A DNA stretch of 64,000 bases from Kibdelosporangium persicum (GTDB lineage Bacteria > Actinomycetota > Actinomycetes > Mycobacteriales > Pseudonocardiaceae): assembly GCF_013280595.1 (NCBI RefSeq), contig NZ_JAAATY010000031.1, forward strand, positions 55,157 to 119,156, in the 5' to 3' direction. The translations under genes were made by a program, and so were the position numbers. This document shows, in pieces, positions 17,578 to 26,857 of the stretch (position 1 is the stretch's first letter; each line of letters starts with the position of its first letter). Below the pieces are notes generated by a model. It did not search any database and was not told where the DNA came from. It saw nothing but the letters and a program-made list of their open reading frames with translations.

Positions 17578-17643
17578 TCGTGAGTGGTTAGTTCTGGTAC
17601 CGGGACAAACCACTCACGAAGAACCGGCGTAGCCACTCACGAG
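17578..17643. repeat. Palindromic element B, mirror copy of A, plus a half-arm
   Basis: The left arm 17578-17593 is the exact complement of A's right arm, and 17602-17619 is the exact complement of A's left arm. A further half-arm CCACTCACGAG is at 17633-17643. The region can fold as two hairpins or one long cruciform between convergent genes. Confidence 0.8.
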
Positions 17644-17651
17644 ATGAGCCC

Positions 17652-18038
17652 CTACGGGTCCAGTTCGCGGGCTACGGCGCGGACTACTTCGGCGATTCGC
17701 TTGGTGGCTTTGCGATCCGGGTAGCGGCCCCGCCTCAGGTCCGGTTGCACCTTGGCTTCCAGCAACTTGATCATGTCTTCGACGAGGCCGTGCAGCTCCT
17801 CCGCCGGGCGCCTGCGCGCCTCGGCGACCGAGGGCATCGGATCGATCAACCGCACCGAAAGCGCCTGCGGGCCACGGCGGCCGTCCGCCACCCCGAACTC
17901 AATGCGTTGTCCCGCCTTGAGTCCCGTCACGCCAGGCGGCAGCGCGGAAGCACGGACGTACACGTCCTCCCCGCCGTCCTGCGTGACGAACCCGAAGCCC
18001 TTCTCCGAGTCGTACCATTTGACCCGTCCGGTCGGCAC
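17652..18038 (-). CDS. Cold-shock domain protein with a C-terminal helical extension
   Basis: The 128-aa protein has an N-terminal cold-shock domain (about residues 1-65) with RNP1 KGFGFV and the region [12 protein letters not shown] charged helical tail of about 60 residues, absent from minimal CspA, follows. It should bind single-stranded RNA or DNA. M. tuberculosis CspB (Rv0871) has the same layout and neighbours. The start at GTG 18038 ([14 protein letters not shown]) matches the family; the frame is open further but adds low-complexity sequence. Confidence 0.88.
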   Translation of the reverse strand: MPTGRVKWYDSEKGFGFVTQDGGEDVYVRASALPPGVTGLKAGQRIEFGVADGRRGPQALSVRLIDPMPSVAEARRRPAEELHGLVEDMIKLLEAKVQPDLRRGRYPDRKATKRIAEVVRAVARELDP

Positions 18039-18185
18039 AGCTCTCACCGTTCCCTCGTCGACTCCATCAGCCGCGCGGTTTCCACCCTCCACGCCGCACG
18101 ACTAACGCGCCCCGGGCACGCCCAGGACGCGTCGTACCAGCCTATGCCAAACCGGGGTCCCGGCGTAGCGCATACTCTGCTGCCT

Positions 18186-18371
18186 GTGTCGAAGTTCAGC
18201 CTGTTGCCCGCGGCCGTGGCGATGTTCGTCGTGGGCCTGATCGCGATCATCGCGGTGTTCGTGCTGTACGCCACCGGGCAGACCAATCTGTCCGTCTGGC
18301 TGTACGTCGCGGCGATGCTGCTGCCGATCGGCCTGGGACTGGGGATTCTCAGCGTGGTGCGGCGGCGCTGA
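18186..18371 (+). CDS. Small two-helix membrane protein
   Basis: This 61-aa protein consists almost wholly of two hydrophobic helices (about residues 8-29 and 36-56) joined by TGQTNLSVW and ending in three arginines. TACTCT at 18173-18178 lies seven bases before the GTG, indicating a leaderless start. Its last 23 bp overlap the 3' end of the convergent HAD gene. The family is not recognised. It occupies the place of Rv0870c. Confidence 0.6.
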   Translation: MSKFSLLPAAVAMFVVGLIAIIAVFVLYATGQTNLSVWLYVAAMLLPIGLGLGILSVVRRR

Positions 18372-18960
18372 ACCAGTCAGGGAAGTCGGCCAGGCTGGCG
18401 AGCACCACGTCGGCGCCGGCCTCGGTCAGCATGGCGGCGTCACACGGCCCGGTCGTCACGCCGACCGCCAGTGCGCCCGCCGCCGCCGCGCCTTTCATGT
18501 CACCGATGTGATCTCCGACGTACACGCCGGCGCCGTGCAGTTTCAGCGCTTCCGCCTTGCCCGCCGACCACAGGTCCCCGATCAGGTGGTCGACGTCCCA
18601 GCCCAGCGCCTCGATGTGCAGTTCGGCGTTGCGCTGGTACTTCGCCGTGACGATCACCGTCCGTCCGCCCGCGGCCCTGACGGCGGCCAACGCGGCCTCG
18701 GCGCCAGGCATGGGCACGGTCCTGGGGATCACGATCTCCGGGTACGAGGCGCGGAACCGCGTCACCAACCCGTCCACCGTGTCCTCGGGGATGCCGACGG
18801 CAAGGAACATGTCGCGCAACGGCGGGCCCATGTTGGCCACGATGAACTCACCGTCGATCGCCACACCGGTCTCCTCGGCCAGGGCGGTCATCGCCACGAG
18901 GATGCCGGGCCGCGCGTCGATCAGCGTCATGTCCAGGTCAAAGCCGACAGTCAGGGTCAC
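18349..18960 (-). CDS. HAD-superfamily phosphatase (phosphoglycolate phosphatase-like)
   Basis: The 203-aa hydrolase has motif I DLDMT at residues 8-12 (nucleophile Asp8), motif II VTAKY and motif IV VGDHIGDMKGA, with an alpha-helical cap between I and II. This is the layout of phosphoglycolate or nucleotide phosphatases. The physiological substrate is not deducible. The ATG start leaves the usual seven residues before motif I. It overlaps the small membrane-protein gene tail to tail. Confidence 0.85.
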   Translation of the reverse strand: MTLTVGFDLDMTLIDARPGILVAMTALAEETGVAIDGEFIVANMGPPLRDMFLAVGIPEDTVDGLVTRFRASYPEIVIPRTVPMPGAEAALAAVRAAGGRTVIVTAKYQRNAELHIEALGWDVDHLIGDLWSAGKAEALKLHGAGVYVGDHIGDMKGAAAAGALAVGVTTGPCDAAMLTEAGADVVLASLADFPDWFSAAAPR

Positions 18961-19006
18961 GTCATCACCCTAGGTGACTTTACGAACCCCTCAATCGAGT
19001 CCAGGC

Positions 19007-19035
19007 TGTTGACACGGTCACAGTCCGTGTCAACA
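19007..19035. promoter_or_regulatory. 11-bp inverted repeat over the TetR-R2lox promoter
   Basis: TGTTGACACGG and CCGTGTCAACA are perfect arms around 7 bases. The left arm contains a consensus -35 TTGACA (19009-19014). AACACT at 19032-19037 can serve as -10 with 17-bp spacing, placing the start at or near the TetR ATG (19044). It is probably the TetR autoregulatory operator. Confidence 0.65.
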
Positions 19036-19043
19036 CTGGGGCC

Positions 19044-19634
19044 ATGACGGAGATCACACCGTTCGCCGAACGGGTGCGGCTGTCGTTACGCGAAACGCTG
19101 CTGGACGCAGCCGCCGAACTGCTGGCCGAACGGGGTTTCGCCGGGCTGCGGATGATCGACGTGGCGACCAGCGCCGGGGTGAGCAGGCAGACGGTCTACA
19201 ACGAGTTCGGCAGCAAGTCCGCGTTGGTCGACGCGGTCGCGTTGCGGACGGTCGCGGAGTTCCTCAGCGGCAGCGAGGAACGCTGGCGCGCGACGGAAGA
19301 CCTGGCGTCAGGTCTGCACGCGACGGTCGAGCACACCGTCCGGCACGGCCGCGAGAACCGCCTCGTGGCCTCGGTCCTGGGCGGCGCGCAGGCCGAGGAC
19401 CTGTTGCCGTTCCTGACCACCCGGGCCGAACCGGTGTTCCGGCCCGCCATCGAGCAGACCGTCCGCAACCTGGCCGAGCGGGTCCCCGCGTTGCCGCCGG
19501 AACCCGCCGCGCTGATCGCCGAGACCGTCGTCCGGCTCGCCGTCAGCCACATGTTGCTGCCCGGCGGGACGCCGTCCGAAGCCGCCGACGCGGTGTGCGC
19601 GGTGGTCCTGCCCGCGATCGAGGCCCATTCCTGA
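19044..19634 (+). CDS. TetR-family regulator of the R2lox operon
   Basis: The 196-aa repressor has an N-terminal helix-turn-helix (LRMIDVATSAGVSRQTVYNEF, about residues 35-55). It starts six bases after a likely -10 and is probably leaderless. The R2lox gene follows after 24 bp. The same TetR-R2lox pair occurs in M. tuberculosis (Rv0232-Rv0233, from memory). A perfect 11-bp inverted repeat over its promoter suggests it represses itself and R2lox. The ligand is unknown. Confidence 0.88.
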   Translation: MTEITPFAERVRLSLRETLLDAAAELLAERGFAGLRMIDVATSAGVSRQTVYNEFGSKSALVDAVALRTVAEFLSGSEERWRATEDLASGLHATVEHTVRHGRENRLVASVLGGAQAEDLLPFLTTRAEPVFRPAIEQTVRNLAERVPALPPEPAALIAETVVRLAVSHMLLPGGTPSEAADAVCAVVLPAIEAHS

Positions 19635-19658
19635 TCGTCATCGGCAAAGGAGCCAGTC

Positions 19659-20633
19659 ATGACCGACACGACATCCGAACTGCGGACGGGCTTCGCCTCG
19701 CTGCGCGCGGGCGGCCTCAACTGGGACTCGTTCCCGCTCAGGCTGTTCGTCAAGGGCAACGCCAGGTTCTGGAACCCGGCCGACGTCGACTTCGGCAAGG
19801 ACCGGGCCGACTGGGAGACGCTGACCGACGAGGAACGCCGGTCGGCGACGTACCTGTGCGCGCAGTTCATCGCCGGCGAGGAGGCGGTCACCGAGGACAT
19901 CCAGCCGTTCATGAAGGCGATGGCCGCCGAGGGCCGGATCGCCGACGAGATGTACCTCACGCAGTTCGCGTTCGAGGAAGCCAAACACACGGAGGTGTTC
20001 CGGCGCTGGATGGACGCGGTCGGGCTGACCGGCGACCTGCACTCGTTCGTCGGCGAGAACCCTTACTACCGCAAGCTTTTCTACGACGAACTGCCCAACT
20101 CGCTCGCGGTCCTCGAACACGATCCGAGCCCGCTCAACCAGATCCGCGCCTCGGTGACGTACAACCACGTGATCGAGGGGACGCTGGCCCTGACGGGCTA
20201 CTACGCGTGGCAGAAGATCTGCACCAGCCGCGGCATCCTGCCCGGCATGCAGGAACTCGTCCGCCGGATCGGCGACGACGAGCGCAGGCACATGGCGTGG
20301 GGCACGTTCACCTGCCGCAGGCACGTCGCCGCGGACGACTCGCTGTTCGACGCGGTCATCCAGCGCATGGGCGAGTTGCTGCCGATCGCGTTGAACATGA
20401 TCGAGTGGGTCGGCAGCCAGTTCGAGGAGCCGCGCCCGTTCGAGTCCGATCCGCGGGAGTACGTCGCTTACGCTGGTGACCGCGCCCAGCGCCGGCTCGG
20501 AGCCATCTCGTCGGCCCGGGGCACGCCGGTCGCCCAGATCGACCTGGACTACTCACCCGAGGTGCTGGAGGACCAGTTCGGCGCAGAGGACGCGAAGGTC
20601 TTCGCGGACGTTGTCGCAGGTAAGTCGCAGTAA
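19659..20633 (+). CDS. R2-like ligand-binding oxidase (Mn/Fe, R2lox)
   Basis: This 324-aa ferritin-like protein aligns with M. tuberculosis R2lox (Rv0233). All ligands are present at a constant offset of six: Glu74, Glu107, His110, Glu173, Glu208 and His211. So is the Val77-Tyr168 pair that forms the family's ether crosslink. Family members assemble a Mn/Fe cofactor and bind a fatty acid, and their physiological reaction is unresolved. AAAGGAG precedes the ATG. Older annotation calls it ribonucleotide reductase beta, but the crosslink residues and TetR partner favour R2lox. MntH follows after 23 bp. Confidence 0.93.
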   Translation: MTDTTSELRTGFASLRAGGLNWDSFPLRLFVKGNARFWNPADVDFGKDRADWETLTDEERRSATYLCAQFIAGEEAVTEDIQPFMKAMAAEGRIADEMYLTQFAFEEAKHTEVFRRWMDAVGLTGDLHSFVGENPYYRKLFYDELPNSLAVLEHDPSPLNQIRASVTYNHVIEGTLALTGYYAWQKICTSRGILPGMQELVRRIGDDERRHMAWGTFTCRRHVAADDSLFDAVIQRMGELLPIALNMIEWVGSQFEEPRPFESDPREYVAYAGDRAQRRLGAISSARGTPVAQIDLDYSPEVLEDQFGAEDAKVFADVVAGKSQ

Positions 20634-20656
20634 TCTCTCGGCACGGCCGGTTCGTC

Positions 20657-21910
20657 GTGGGAGGTCCGTTGTCGCTCGCCAGTGCCCTCAAGCCCCGGAT
20701 CACCCGGTTCCGAGCCGGTGCGGCCCTGCTGGGACCGGCGTTCGTCGCCGCGATCGCCTACGTGGACCCCGGCAACGTGGCCACCAACACGGCCGCGGGG
20801 GCGCAGTTCGGCTACCTGCTGGTGTGGGTGGTCGTCGTCGCGAACGTGATGGCCGGGCTCGTGCAGTACCTCTCCGCGAAACTCGGGCTGGTCACCGGAC
20901 TGTCGTTGCCCGAGGCAGTCCGGGACCGGCTGTCCACACCGGCCCGGCTCGGCTACTGGACGCAGGCCGAGGTGGTGGCGATGGCGACCGACCTGGCCGA
21001 GGTGCTGGGCGGCGCGATCGCGTTGAACCTGCTGTTCGACCTGCCCCTGCTGGCCGGCGGCCTGATCACCGGCGTGGTGTCGACCTGCTTGCTGCTGGTG
21101 CAGGACCGGGCCGGGCAGCGGCCCTTCGAACGGGTCATCACCGGACTTCTGCTGATCATCGCGATCGGCTTCGCCGCCGGGTTGTTCGTCTCGCCGCCGT
21201 CCGGTTCCGGTGTGGCCGGTGGCCTGGTGCCGCAGTTCGCCGGCCCGGAGAGCGTCCTGCTGGCGGCGGGGATGCTGGGGGCGACGGTGATGCCGCACGC
21301 GGTCTACCTGCACTCGGCTCTCGCGCGTGACCGGCACGGGGTGCAGACCGGGCCTTCGTTGGGCCGTCTGCTCAACGCGACCCGCTACGACGTCGGTGCG
21401 GCGATGGTGTTCGCGGGTGCCGTGAACTTGGCCATGTTGCTGCTGGCCGCGAGCGCGTTAGCCGGGATCGACGGCGTGGACACGCTTTCCGGCGTGCACG
21501 CGGCGATCGGTGATCACCTCGGCGGCGGCATCGCGTTGCTGTTCGCGCTCGGGTTGCTGGCTTCCGGTCTGGCGTCGACGTCGGTCGGGTGTTACGCCGG
21601 GGCCGTGGTGATGGGCGGCCTGTTGCGGCGGCGGATTCCGTTGCTGGCCCGGCGTTTGCTCACGCTCGTGCCCGCCGTGGTGTTGCTGGCGTTCAACGTG
21701 GACCCGTCGTGGGCACTGGTGATCTCCCAGGTGGTGCTGTCGTTCGGCATCCCGTTCGCGCTGATCCCCTTGGTACGCCTGACTTCCTCGCGCGGCCTGA
21801 TGGGCGCGAACGTCAACCACCGGGTCACCACCGCGCTGGCCTGGGTGATCGCCGCGCTGGTGATCACGCTGAACCTGGCGTTGATCTGGCTGACCGTCAC
21901 CGGTAGCTGA
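20657..21910 (+). CDS. mntH: NRAMP-family Mn2+/Fe2+ transporter
   Basis: The 417-aa importer has about 11 helices, the metal-binding DPGN motif in helix 1 (YVDPGNVATN, about residues 36-45) and the helix-6 signature VMPHAVYLHSAL. It imports Mn2+ or Fe2+ with protons. The start is GTG 20657 or TTG 20669, which has GGGAGG just upstream. It follows R2lox by 23 bp on the same strand, suggesting manganese supply for the Mn/Fe cofactor. Its last 14 bp overlap the convergent oxidoreductase gene. Confidence 0.9.
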   Translation: MGGPLSLASALKPRITRFRAGAALLGPAFVAAIAYVDPGNVATNTAAGAQFGYLLVWVVVVANVMAGLVQYLSAKLGLVTGLSLPEAVRDRLSTPARLGYWTQAEVVAMATDLAEVLGGAIALNLLFDLPLLAGGLITGVVSTCLLLVQDRAGQRPFERVITGLLLIIAIGFAAGLFVSPPSGSGVAGGLVPQFAGPESVLLAAGMLGATVMPHAVYLHSALARDRHGVQTGPSLGRLLNATRYDVGAAMVFAGAVNLAMLLLAASALAGIDGVDTLSGVHAAIGDHLGGGIALLFALGLLASGLASTSVGCYAGAVVMGGLLRRRIPLLARRLLTLVPAVVLLAFNVDPSWALVISQVVLSFGIPFALIPLVRLTSSRGLMGANVNHRVTTALAWVIAALVITLNLALIWLTVTGS

Positions 21911-22862
21911 CGCCGAGCTGGTCAAGGGCTTCGTCGAGGGTACGCATGACCGCGAGGGTCTCGTCCAGCGGCATGTCCGGGCTCTCGGTCTGCCCCGCCT
22001 GGACGCGCTTGACGACCTCGGCGATCTGGTAGTGGTACCCGTGCCCCTGGATCTCCAGGGAATGCTTCTCGTCGGGCCGGTCTGGCCGGACCACGGTGAA
22101 TTCGGTGGGACGGTAGAACAACGGCGGGATCTCGATCCGGCCCGCCGTGCCGACAACCGTCGCGGCCTTCGAGTAGTAACCGACCAGCGACGACGACAAC
22201 TGCGCGAAAGACCCGTTCTGGTAACGCAGGAGGAGCGCGGCCTCGGCGTCCACGCCGTCGATCAGGGTTCCGTGCGCGGCAATGCTTTCCGGTGCACCGA
22301 GAAGCATGTGCGTGAACGAGACCGGGTAGACGCCCAAGTCCAGCAGGGATCCGCCACCCGCGGCCGGATCCCACAGCCAGTGCGCCGGATCGTGCGCGGA
22401 CGGACCGCCGAAGTCCGCGTGCACACTGCGGATCGAGCCGACGGCACCTTCGGCGACGAGCTCACGGACGCGCTTGACCAACGGGTTGAAGCGGGTCCAC
22501 ATCGCCTCCATCAGGAAGACCTTCTGTTTGCGAGCCAGCTCGACGAGCCGCTCGGCGTCCTTGAGCGTCACCGTGATCGGCTTCTCACACAGCACGGCTT
22601 TGCCTGCCAGCAAAGCGTTCCTGGCCACGATGTAGTGACTGCTGTGCGGGGTGGCGACGTAGACGACCTCCACGTCCGGGTCGGCCAGCATGTCGTGGTA
22701 GTCGCCGTAGAACCGGGGTATCCCGTGTTTGCGGGCGAATTCCTCCGCTTTCGGCGTACTGCGCGAGGAAACCGCGACGACTTCGGCGTCCGGCACCAGG
22801 GCCATGTCCGAGGTCACGATATCCGCGATCTTGCCGGTGGCCACCACTCCCCATTTGGTCAC
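21897..22862 (-). CDS. Gfo/Idh/MocA-family oxidoreductase
   Basis: The 321-aa NAD(P)-dependent enzyme has an N-terminal Rossmann domain (GVVATGKIA, residues 5-13), the family catalytic EKP in LCEKPITVT near residue 93, and a C-terminal beta-sheet domain (FGGPSAHDPAHWLWDP, LLDLGVYPVSF). It probably oxidises or reduces a sugar, inositol or trans-dihydrodiol. No sugar genes are adjacent to narrow this. It overlaps mntH tail to tail. Confidence 0.88.
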   Translation of the reverse strand: MTKWGVVATGKIADIVTSDMALVPDAEVVAVSSRSTPKAEEFARKHGIPRFYGDYHDMLADPDVEVVYVATPHSSHYIVARNALLAGKAVLCEKPITVTLKDAERLVELARKQKVFLMEAMWTRFNPLVKRVRELVAEGAVGSIRSVHADFGGPSAHDPAHWLWDPAAGGGSLLDLGVYPVSFTHMLLGAPESIAAHGTLIDGVDAEAALLLRYQNGSFAQLSSSLVGYYSKAATVVGTAGRIEIPPLFYRPTEFTVVRPDRPDEKHSLEIQGHGYHYQIAEVVKRVQAGQTESPDMPLDETLAVMRTLDEALDQLGVSYR

Positions 22863-22888
22863 ACAGTCAGGCTAGCCGGTAACCCGCA

Positions 22889-22995
22889 CCGGCACCCCGT
22901 GTCGACCTTTCCGGCACCCCGTGTCGACCTTTCCGGCACCCCGTGTCGACCTTTCCGGCACCCCGTGTCGACCTTTCCGGCACCCTGAAATTCCC
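22889..22995. repeat. 22-bp tandem repeat, four units plus partial (locus B)
   Basis: Four identical 22-bp units (22889-22910, 22911-22932, 22933-22954, 22955-22976) start CCGGCACCCCGTGTCGACC. A fifth degenerates into CCGGCACCCTGAAATTCCC. The shared core and end sequence tie it to locus A at 10640-10776. Confidence 0.9.
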
Positions 22996-23236
22996 ATGCG
23001 GTACGGCGAGAGCCAGGCGGGTTCCGAGTGTCATCGGCCCCGGGGTGCGGCGCGGTTTCACACGGGGAAGGGCGGCCGTGAACTCGTCCGTGCTTCAGAG
23101 GCCCGACGGCTGAACCGGGTGTTCAAGCACTGCGTCCATGGAGGGCCTCCCCGGCCTGCCGCTCCGAGGCCGCCCGCGGGATTCCCGTGTCAAACCGCGC
23201 CGAGTCAGGGTATGCGGCCCTTGATGCGACCCCGCC
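22996..23236. other. Intergenic stretch without a convincing gene
   Basis: This stretch follows the tandem repeats and ends at the stop of the acyl-CoA ligase. Frames here lack a ribosome-binding site and recognisable protein. No terminator or operator was identified. Confidence 0.5.
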
Positions 23237-24877
23237 CTACAGGCCGAGGATCTTCCTGGCTTCCTCGCGCATCTCGACCTTGCGGATCTTCCCGGTGACC
23301 GTCATCGGGAACTCGTCGACCACGTGCACGTACCGCGGCACCTTGTAATGCGCGAGTTTGCCCGCGCAGAACTCCTTCAGTGTCCCGGCCGTCAACGGTT
23401 GCGCGCCTTCACGCATCCGGACCCACGCCATCAGCTCCTCGCCGTAGCGTTCGTCCGGTACGCCGATCACCTGTGCGTCAAGAATGTCCGGGTGCGTGTA
23501 GAGGAATTCCTCGATCTCCCGGGGATAGATGTTCTCGCCGCCACGGATCACCATGTCCTTGATCCGGCCGGTGATGCTCAGGTAGCCCTCGTCGTCCATC
23601 ACCGCGAGGTCACCGGTGTGCATCCAGCGGGCGGCGTCGATGGCCTCCGCGGTCTTCTCCGGTTCCTCCCAGTAGCCCAGCATCACCGAGTAGCCGCGGG
23701 TGCAGAACTCGCCCGGTGTGCCGCGGGGCACGGTCAATCCGGTCTCCGGGTCGACCACCTTGACCTCCAGGTGCGGGTGCACTCTGCCCACAGTGGACAC
23801 CCGGCGGTCCAGCGAGTCCTCGGCGGTGGTCTGTGTCGAGACCGGGGACGTCTCGGTCATGCCGTAGCAGATCGTCACCTCGTTCATCCCCATGCGCTCG
23901 ATGACCTGCTTCATCACCTCGACCGGGCACGGTGACCCGGCCATGATCCCGGTCCGCAGGCTCGACAGGTCGTACGAGTCGAAGTCCGGCTCCGCCAGCA
24001 TCGCGATGAACATGGTCGGCACGCCGTACAAGGACGTGCACTTCTCCTCGGCCGCCGCGGCGAGTGTCTCGGCGGGCTGGAACGACGGCGCCGGGATGAC
24101 CATGCACGCGCCGTGCGACGTGCAGGCCAGGTTTCCCATCACCATCCCGAAGCAGTGGTAGAAGGGCACCGGGATGCACACCCGGTCCTCCTCGGTGTAG
24201 CGGCAGCCCTCACCGACGAAGTACCCGTTGTTCAGGATGTTGTGGTGCGACAGGGTCGCGCCCTTGGGAAAGCCCGTGGTCCCGGACGTGTACTGGATGT
24301 TGATCGGATCGTCCGGGGAGAGCTGGATCTCCGCCAGCCTCGCGGGATCACCGGCCCGCCCGGTCTCGACCAGCCGCGTCCACTCCGGACTGTCCAGCAG
24401 CACCACGTCCTGGAGGGCGGCGCAGTTCGGCCGGGCCTCGGCGATCATCGCGGCGTAGTCCGACGTCTTGAACGAGGACGCCGAGACCAGCGTGCGGATG
24501 CCGGACTGGTTGAGCACGTAGGAGAGCTCGTGCACCCGGTAGGCCGGGTTGATGTTGACCAGGATCGCGCCGATCTTCGCGGTCGCGTACTGGACGAACG
24601 TCCACTCCGCACAGTTGGGCGACCAGATGCCGACCCGGTCGCCCTTGCGCACGCCCGAGGCCAACAGGCCGAGGGCGACCGCCGTGATCTCGTCGGACAG
24701 TTCCCGATAGGTCCACCGGCGGCCTGACGCGCGTTCGACGAGCGCCTCCCGGTCAGGGAACCGGGCAACCGTCCGGTCGAAGTCGTCTCCGATGGTGTCC
24801 CCGAGCAACGGCACGGTCGACGTACCCGAGGCGTAGCTAGGACGAGTCACGGCGAGCCTCCCGACTGTGTGGTCCAT
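23237..24877 (-). CDS. AMP-binding acyl-CoA synthetase (FadD type)
   Basis: The 546-aa enzyme activates a carboxylic acid as acyl-AMP and then acyl-CoA. The P-loop [11 protein letters not shown] is near residue 193, the adenylate motif YGMTETSP near 338, and the C-terminal hinge [18 protein letters not shown] with lysine [12 protein letters not shown] completes the fold. It resembles medium/long-chain ligases of the mycobacterial FadD35 group. The chain length cannot be read from sequence. The small membrane-protein gene lies 19 bp upstream on the same strand. A start at the later VTRPSYASG is possible. Confidence 0.9.
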   Translation of the reverse strand: MDHTVGRLAVTRPSYASGTSTVPLLGDTIGDDFDRTVARFPDREALVERASGRRWTYRELSDEITAVALGLLASGVRKGDRVGIWSPNCAEWTFVQYATAKIGAILVNINPAYRVHELSYVLNQSGIRTLVSASSFKTSDYAAMIAEARPNCAALQDVVLLDSPEWTRLVETGRAGDPARLAEIQLSPDDPINIQYTSGTTGFPKGATLSHHNILNNGYFVGEGCRYTEEDRVCIPVPFYHCFGMVMGNLACTSHGACMVIPAPSFQPAETLAAAAEEKCTSLYGVPTMFIAMLAEPDFDSYDLSSLRTGIMAGSPCPVEVMKQVIERMGMNEVTICYGMTETSPVSTQTTAEDSLDRRVSTVGRVHPHLEVKVVDPETGLTVPRGTPGEFCTRGYSVMLGYWEEPEKTAEAIDAARWMHTGDLAVMDDEGYLSITGRIKDMVIRGGENIYPREIEEFLYTHPDILDAQVIGVPDERYGEELMAWVRMREGAQPLTAGTLKEFCAGKLAHYKVPRYVHVVDEFPMTVTGKIRKVEMREEARKILGL

Positions 24878-24896
24878 CTCACCTTAGGGGTGTTCG

Positions 24897-25130
24897 CTAC
24901 CGGCCTGGCAGGGTCGACGCGCTCACCGCGGGTTCCAGGCCGGCGGACTGCCCGGTCGGCTTGATCAGCACGGGCGGCGCGGAGCTCGGCGCGGGCACCA
25001 CGATCCCGCTGCGCTTCTCGTCGTTGACGAGGAAGGCCACCACAATTCCGATGACCAGGGTGAGCACAGCGGCAACGCCGACGACGGTCCAGTTGACCGG
25101 CCAGCGACTCGGCTTGTGCCTGCGACCCAA
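24897..25130 (-). CDS. Small single-pass membrane protein
   Basis: This 77-aa protein has a basic N-terminus (GRRHKPSRWPVNW), one hydrophobic helix (about residues 14-36) and an extracytoplasmic Pro/Ser-rich tail. It reads from a TTG, so the start is uncertain. It is probably co-transcribed with the acyl-CoA ligase 19 bp downstream. No family is recognised. Confidence 0.55.
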   Translation of the reverse strand: MGRRHKPSRWPVNWTVVGVAAVLTLVIGIVVAFLVNDEKRSGIVVPAPSSAPPVLIKPTGQSAGLEPAVSASTLPGR

Positions 25131-25244
25131 CTCGACTCCTCGCCGTTACTCCAGTCGCCATTCCTATCGTCCGCCGGATGGGCGGTCAAGCCCATCAGGA
25201 CGGCCGCAAGGGCCTGGCGCGCGCGACACTGCGATCATGTCCCC

Positions 25245-26024
25245 ATGACCTGGAACTACCTGATGGACATGGACGGTGTGCTTGTCCACGAGGACCACCT
25301 CGTCCCCGGCGTGGACGAGTTCCTCGCTGAACTGCGTGCCAACGACATCCGGTTCCATGTGCTGACCAACAACTCTATTTTTACGCCACGCGACCTGCGG
25401 GCGCGGCTGCTTCGGACAGGTCTTGACGTTCCCGAGACCTCGATCTGGACGTCCGCGCTGGCCACCGCGCGGTTCCTGGACTCGCAACGGCCCGGCGGCT
25501 CGGCCTTCGTGATCGGCGAGGCCGGCCTGACCACGGCGTTGCACGAGATCGGTTACGTGCTGACCGACCGCGACCCGGACTACGTGGTCCTCGGCGAGAC
25601 CAGGACGTACAGCTTCACCGCGATCACCAAGGCGATCCGCCTGGTCGAGGAAGGCGCGAAGTTCATCGCGACCAACCCGGACGCGACCGGCCCGTCCCGG
25701 GAGGGCTCGCTGCCCGCGACCGGTGCGGTGGCCGCGCTGATCGAGCGGGCCACCGGGTTCAGCCCGTACTTCGTCGGCAAGCCGAACCCGCTGATGATGC
25801 GCTCGGCGTTGCGTTCGCTCGGCGCGCATTCGGAGAACACGCTGATGATCGGCGACCGGATGGACACCGACGTACGCTCGGGCCTGGAGGCCGGACTGGC
25901 CACCATCCTGGTGCTGACGGGGATCTCGAACGAGCACACGGCCGAGCAGTACCCGTACCGCCCGACCAGGGTGATCAATTCAATCGCGGACCTGATTGGG
26001 CATACCTTGAATCCGTTCGACTGA
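25245..26024 (+). CDS. HAD-IIA phosphatase (NagD-like)
   Basis: The 259-aa hydrolase has DMDGVL at residues 8-13, the TNNS motif II, the C2-cap region, catalytic Lys in FVGKPNP and the acidic motif MIGDRMDTD. This is the NagD/4-nitrophenylphosphatase arrangement. It dephosphorylates small metabolites. The ATG at 25245 is chosen because it puts motif I at the family position, although the frame is open to 25116. Its stop shares one base with the next start (TGATG), coupling it to the metallophosphoesterase. Confidence 0.9.
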   Translation: MTWNYLMDMDGVLVHEDHLVPGVDEFLAELRANDIRFHVLTNNSIFTPRDLRARLLRTGLDVPETSIWTSALATARFLDSQRPGGSAFVIGEAGLTTALHEIGYVLTDRDPDYVVLGETRTYSFTAITKAIRLVEEGAKFIATNPDATGPSREGSLPATGAVAALIERATGFSPYFVGKPNPLMMRSALRSLGAHSENTLMIGDRMDTDVRSGLEAGLATILVLTGISNEHTAEQYPYRPTRVINSIADLIGHTLNPFD

Positions 26025-26854
26025 TGAAGCTCGTATCGTCTCCATCCGTGCGGGATGAGCGACGGACCTACGTGATCGGGGACGTGCACGGGCACCGCGC
26101 CGAGCTGGCAGCCGCGTTGCGGGCGAAAGGCCTGGTCGACGAGGAGACGAACTGGTCCGGCGGGGAAACCCGCCTGTGGTTCCTCGGTGACTTCGTCGAC
26201 CGCGGGCCGGACGGCATCGGCGTGATCGACCTCGTCATGCGGCTGTGCGAGCAGGCACCCGAGTCCGGCGGGATGGTCGACAGCCTGCTCGGCAACCACG
26301 AGATCCTGATGCTGGGCATGCACCGCTTCGGCGACACGGACGTGCCCTCGGACTTCGGGCCGCGCAGTTTCGCCCGCAGCTGGGAGATCAACGGCGGCCA
26401 ACCGGCCGACCAGGAGGGCCTGACGCCCGGACACCTGGAGTGGCTGACGTCCCGGCCGGTGCTGGCGCTGGTGGCGGACCACCTGCTGATGCACTCCGAC
26501 ACCATCGAGTACCTGCAGTGGGGCGAGACGGTCGACCAGATCAACGAAGCCGTCCGCGAGCTGCTGGCCTCGGACGACCTGGGCGAATGGTGGGAGTGCT
26601 GGCGCCGGATGACGACGCGGTACTCCTTCCGCGGCCCGCAGGGAACCGAGGTCGCCGAGCAGTTCCTGGACATCCTCGGCGGCAGGCAGATCGTGCACGG
26701 CCACAGCGTCATCGCCGACCAGCTGGGCATCCTGCCCGCCCAGGTCGAAGCGCCTTACGAGTACGCGGGCGGCAAGGTCCTCGGCATCGACGGCGGCCTG
26801 TTCGTGGGCGGACCGTGCCTGATCGTCGAACTGCCGCACACGCCTGAGGACTGA
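26024..26854 (+). CDS. Calcineurin-like metallophosphoesterase
   Basis: This 276-aa protein has the binuclear-metal motifs GDVHGH (about residue 19), GDFVDRG (54) and GNHE (92), with later histidines in LLMHSD and VHGHS. It is closest to bacterial Ser/Thr protein phosphatase or ApaH-type enzymes. It is translationally coupled to the upstream HAD phosphatase, implying a shared dephosphorylation step. Protein, dinucleotide and small-molecule substrates all remain possible. Confidence 0.88.
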   Translation: MKLVSSPSVRDERRTYVIGDVHGHRAELAAALRAKGLVDEETNWSGGETRLWFLGDFVDRGPDGIGVIDLVMRLCEQAPESGGMVDSLLGNHEILMLGMHRFGDTDVPSDFGPRSFARSWEINGGQPADQEGLTPGHLEWLTSRPVLALVADHLLMHSDTIEYLQWGETVDQINEAVRELLASDDLGEWWECWRRMTTRYSFRGPQGTEVAEQFLDILGGRQIVHGHSVIADQLGILPAQVEAPYEYAGGKVLGIDGGLFVGGPCLIVELPHTPED

Positions 26855-26857
26855 GCG

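Noticed and set aside
19659..20633. Ribonucleotide reductase small subunit
   Set aside because: The Val-Tyr crosslink pair, ligand pattern and TetR neighbour match R2lox, and no nrdE/nrdA is nearby.
22889..22995. CRISPR array
   Set aside because: Units are 22 bp with no unique spacers between them, and no cas gene is present.
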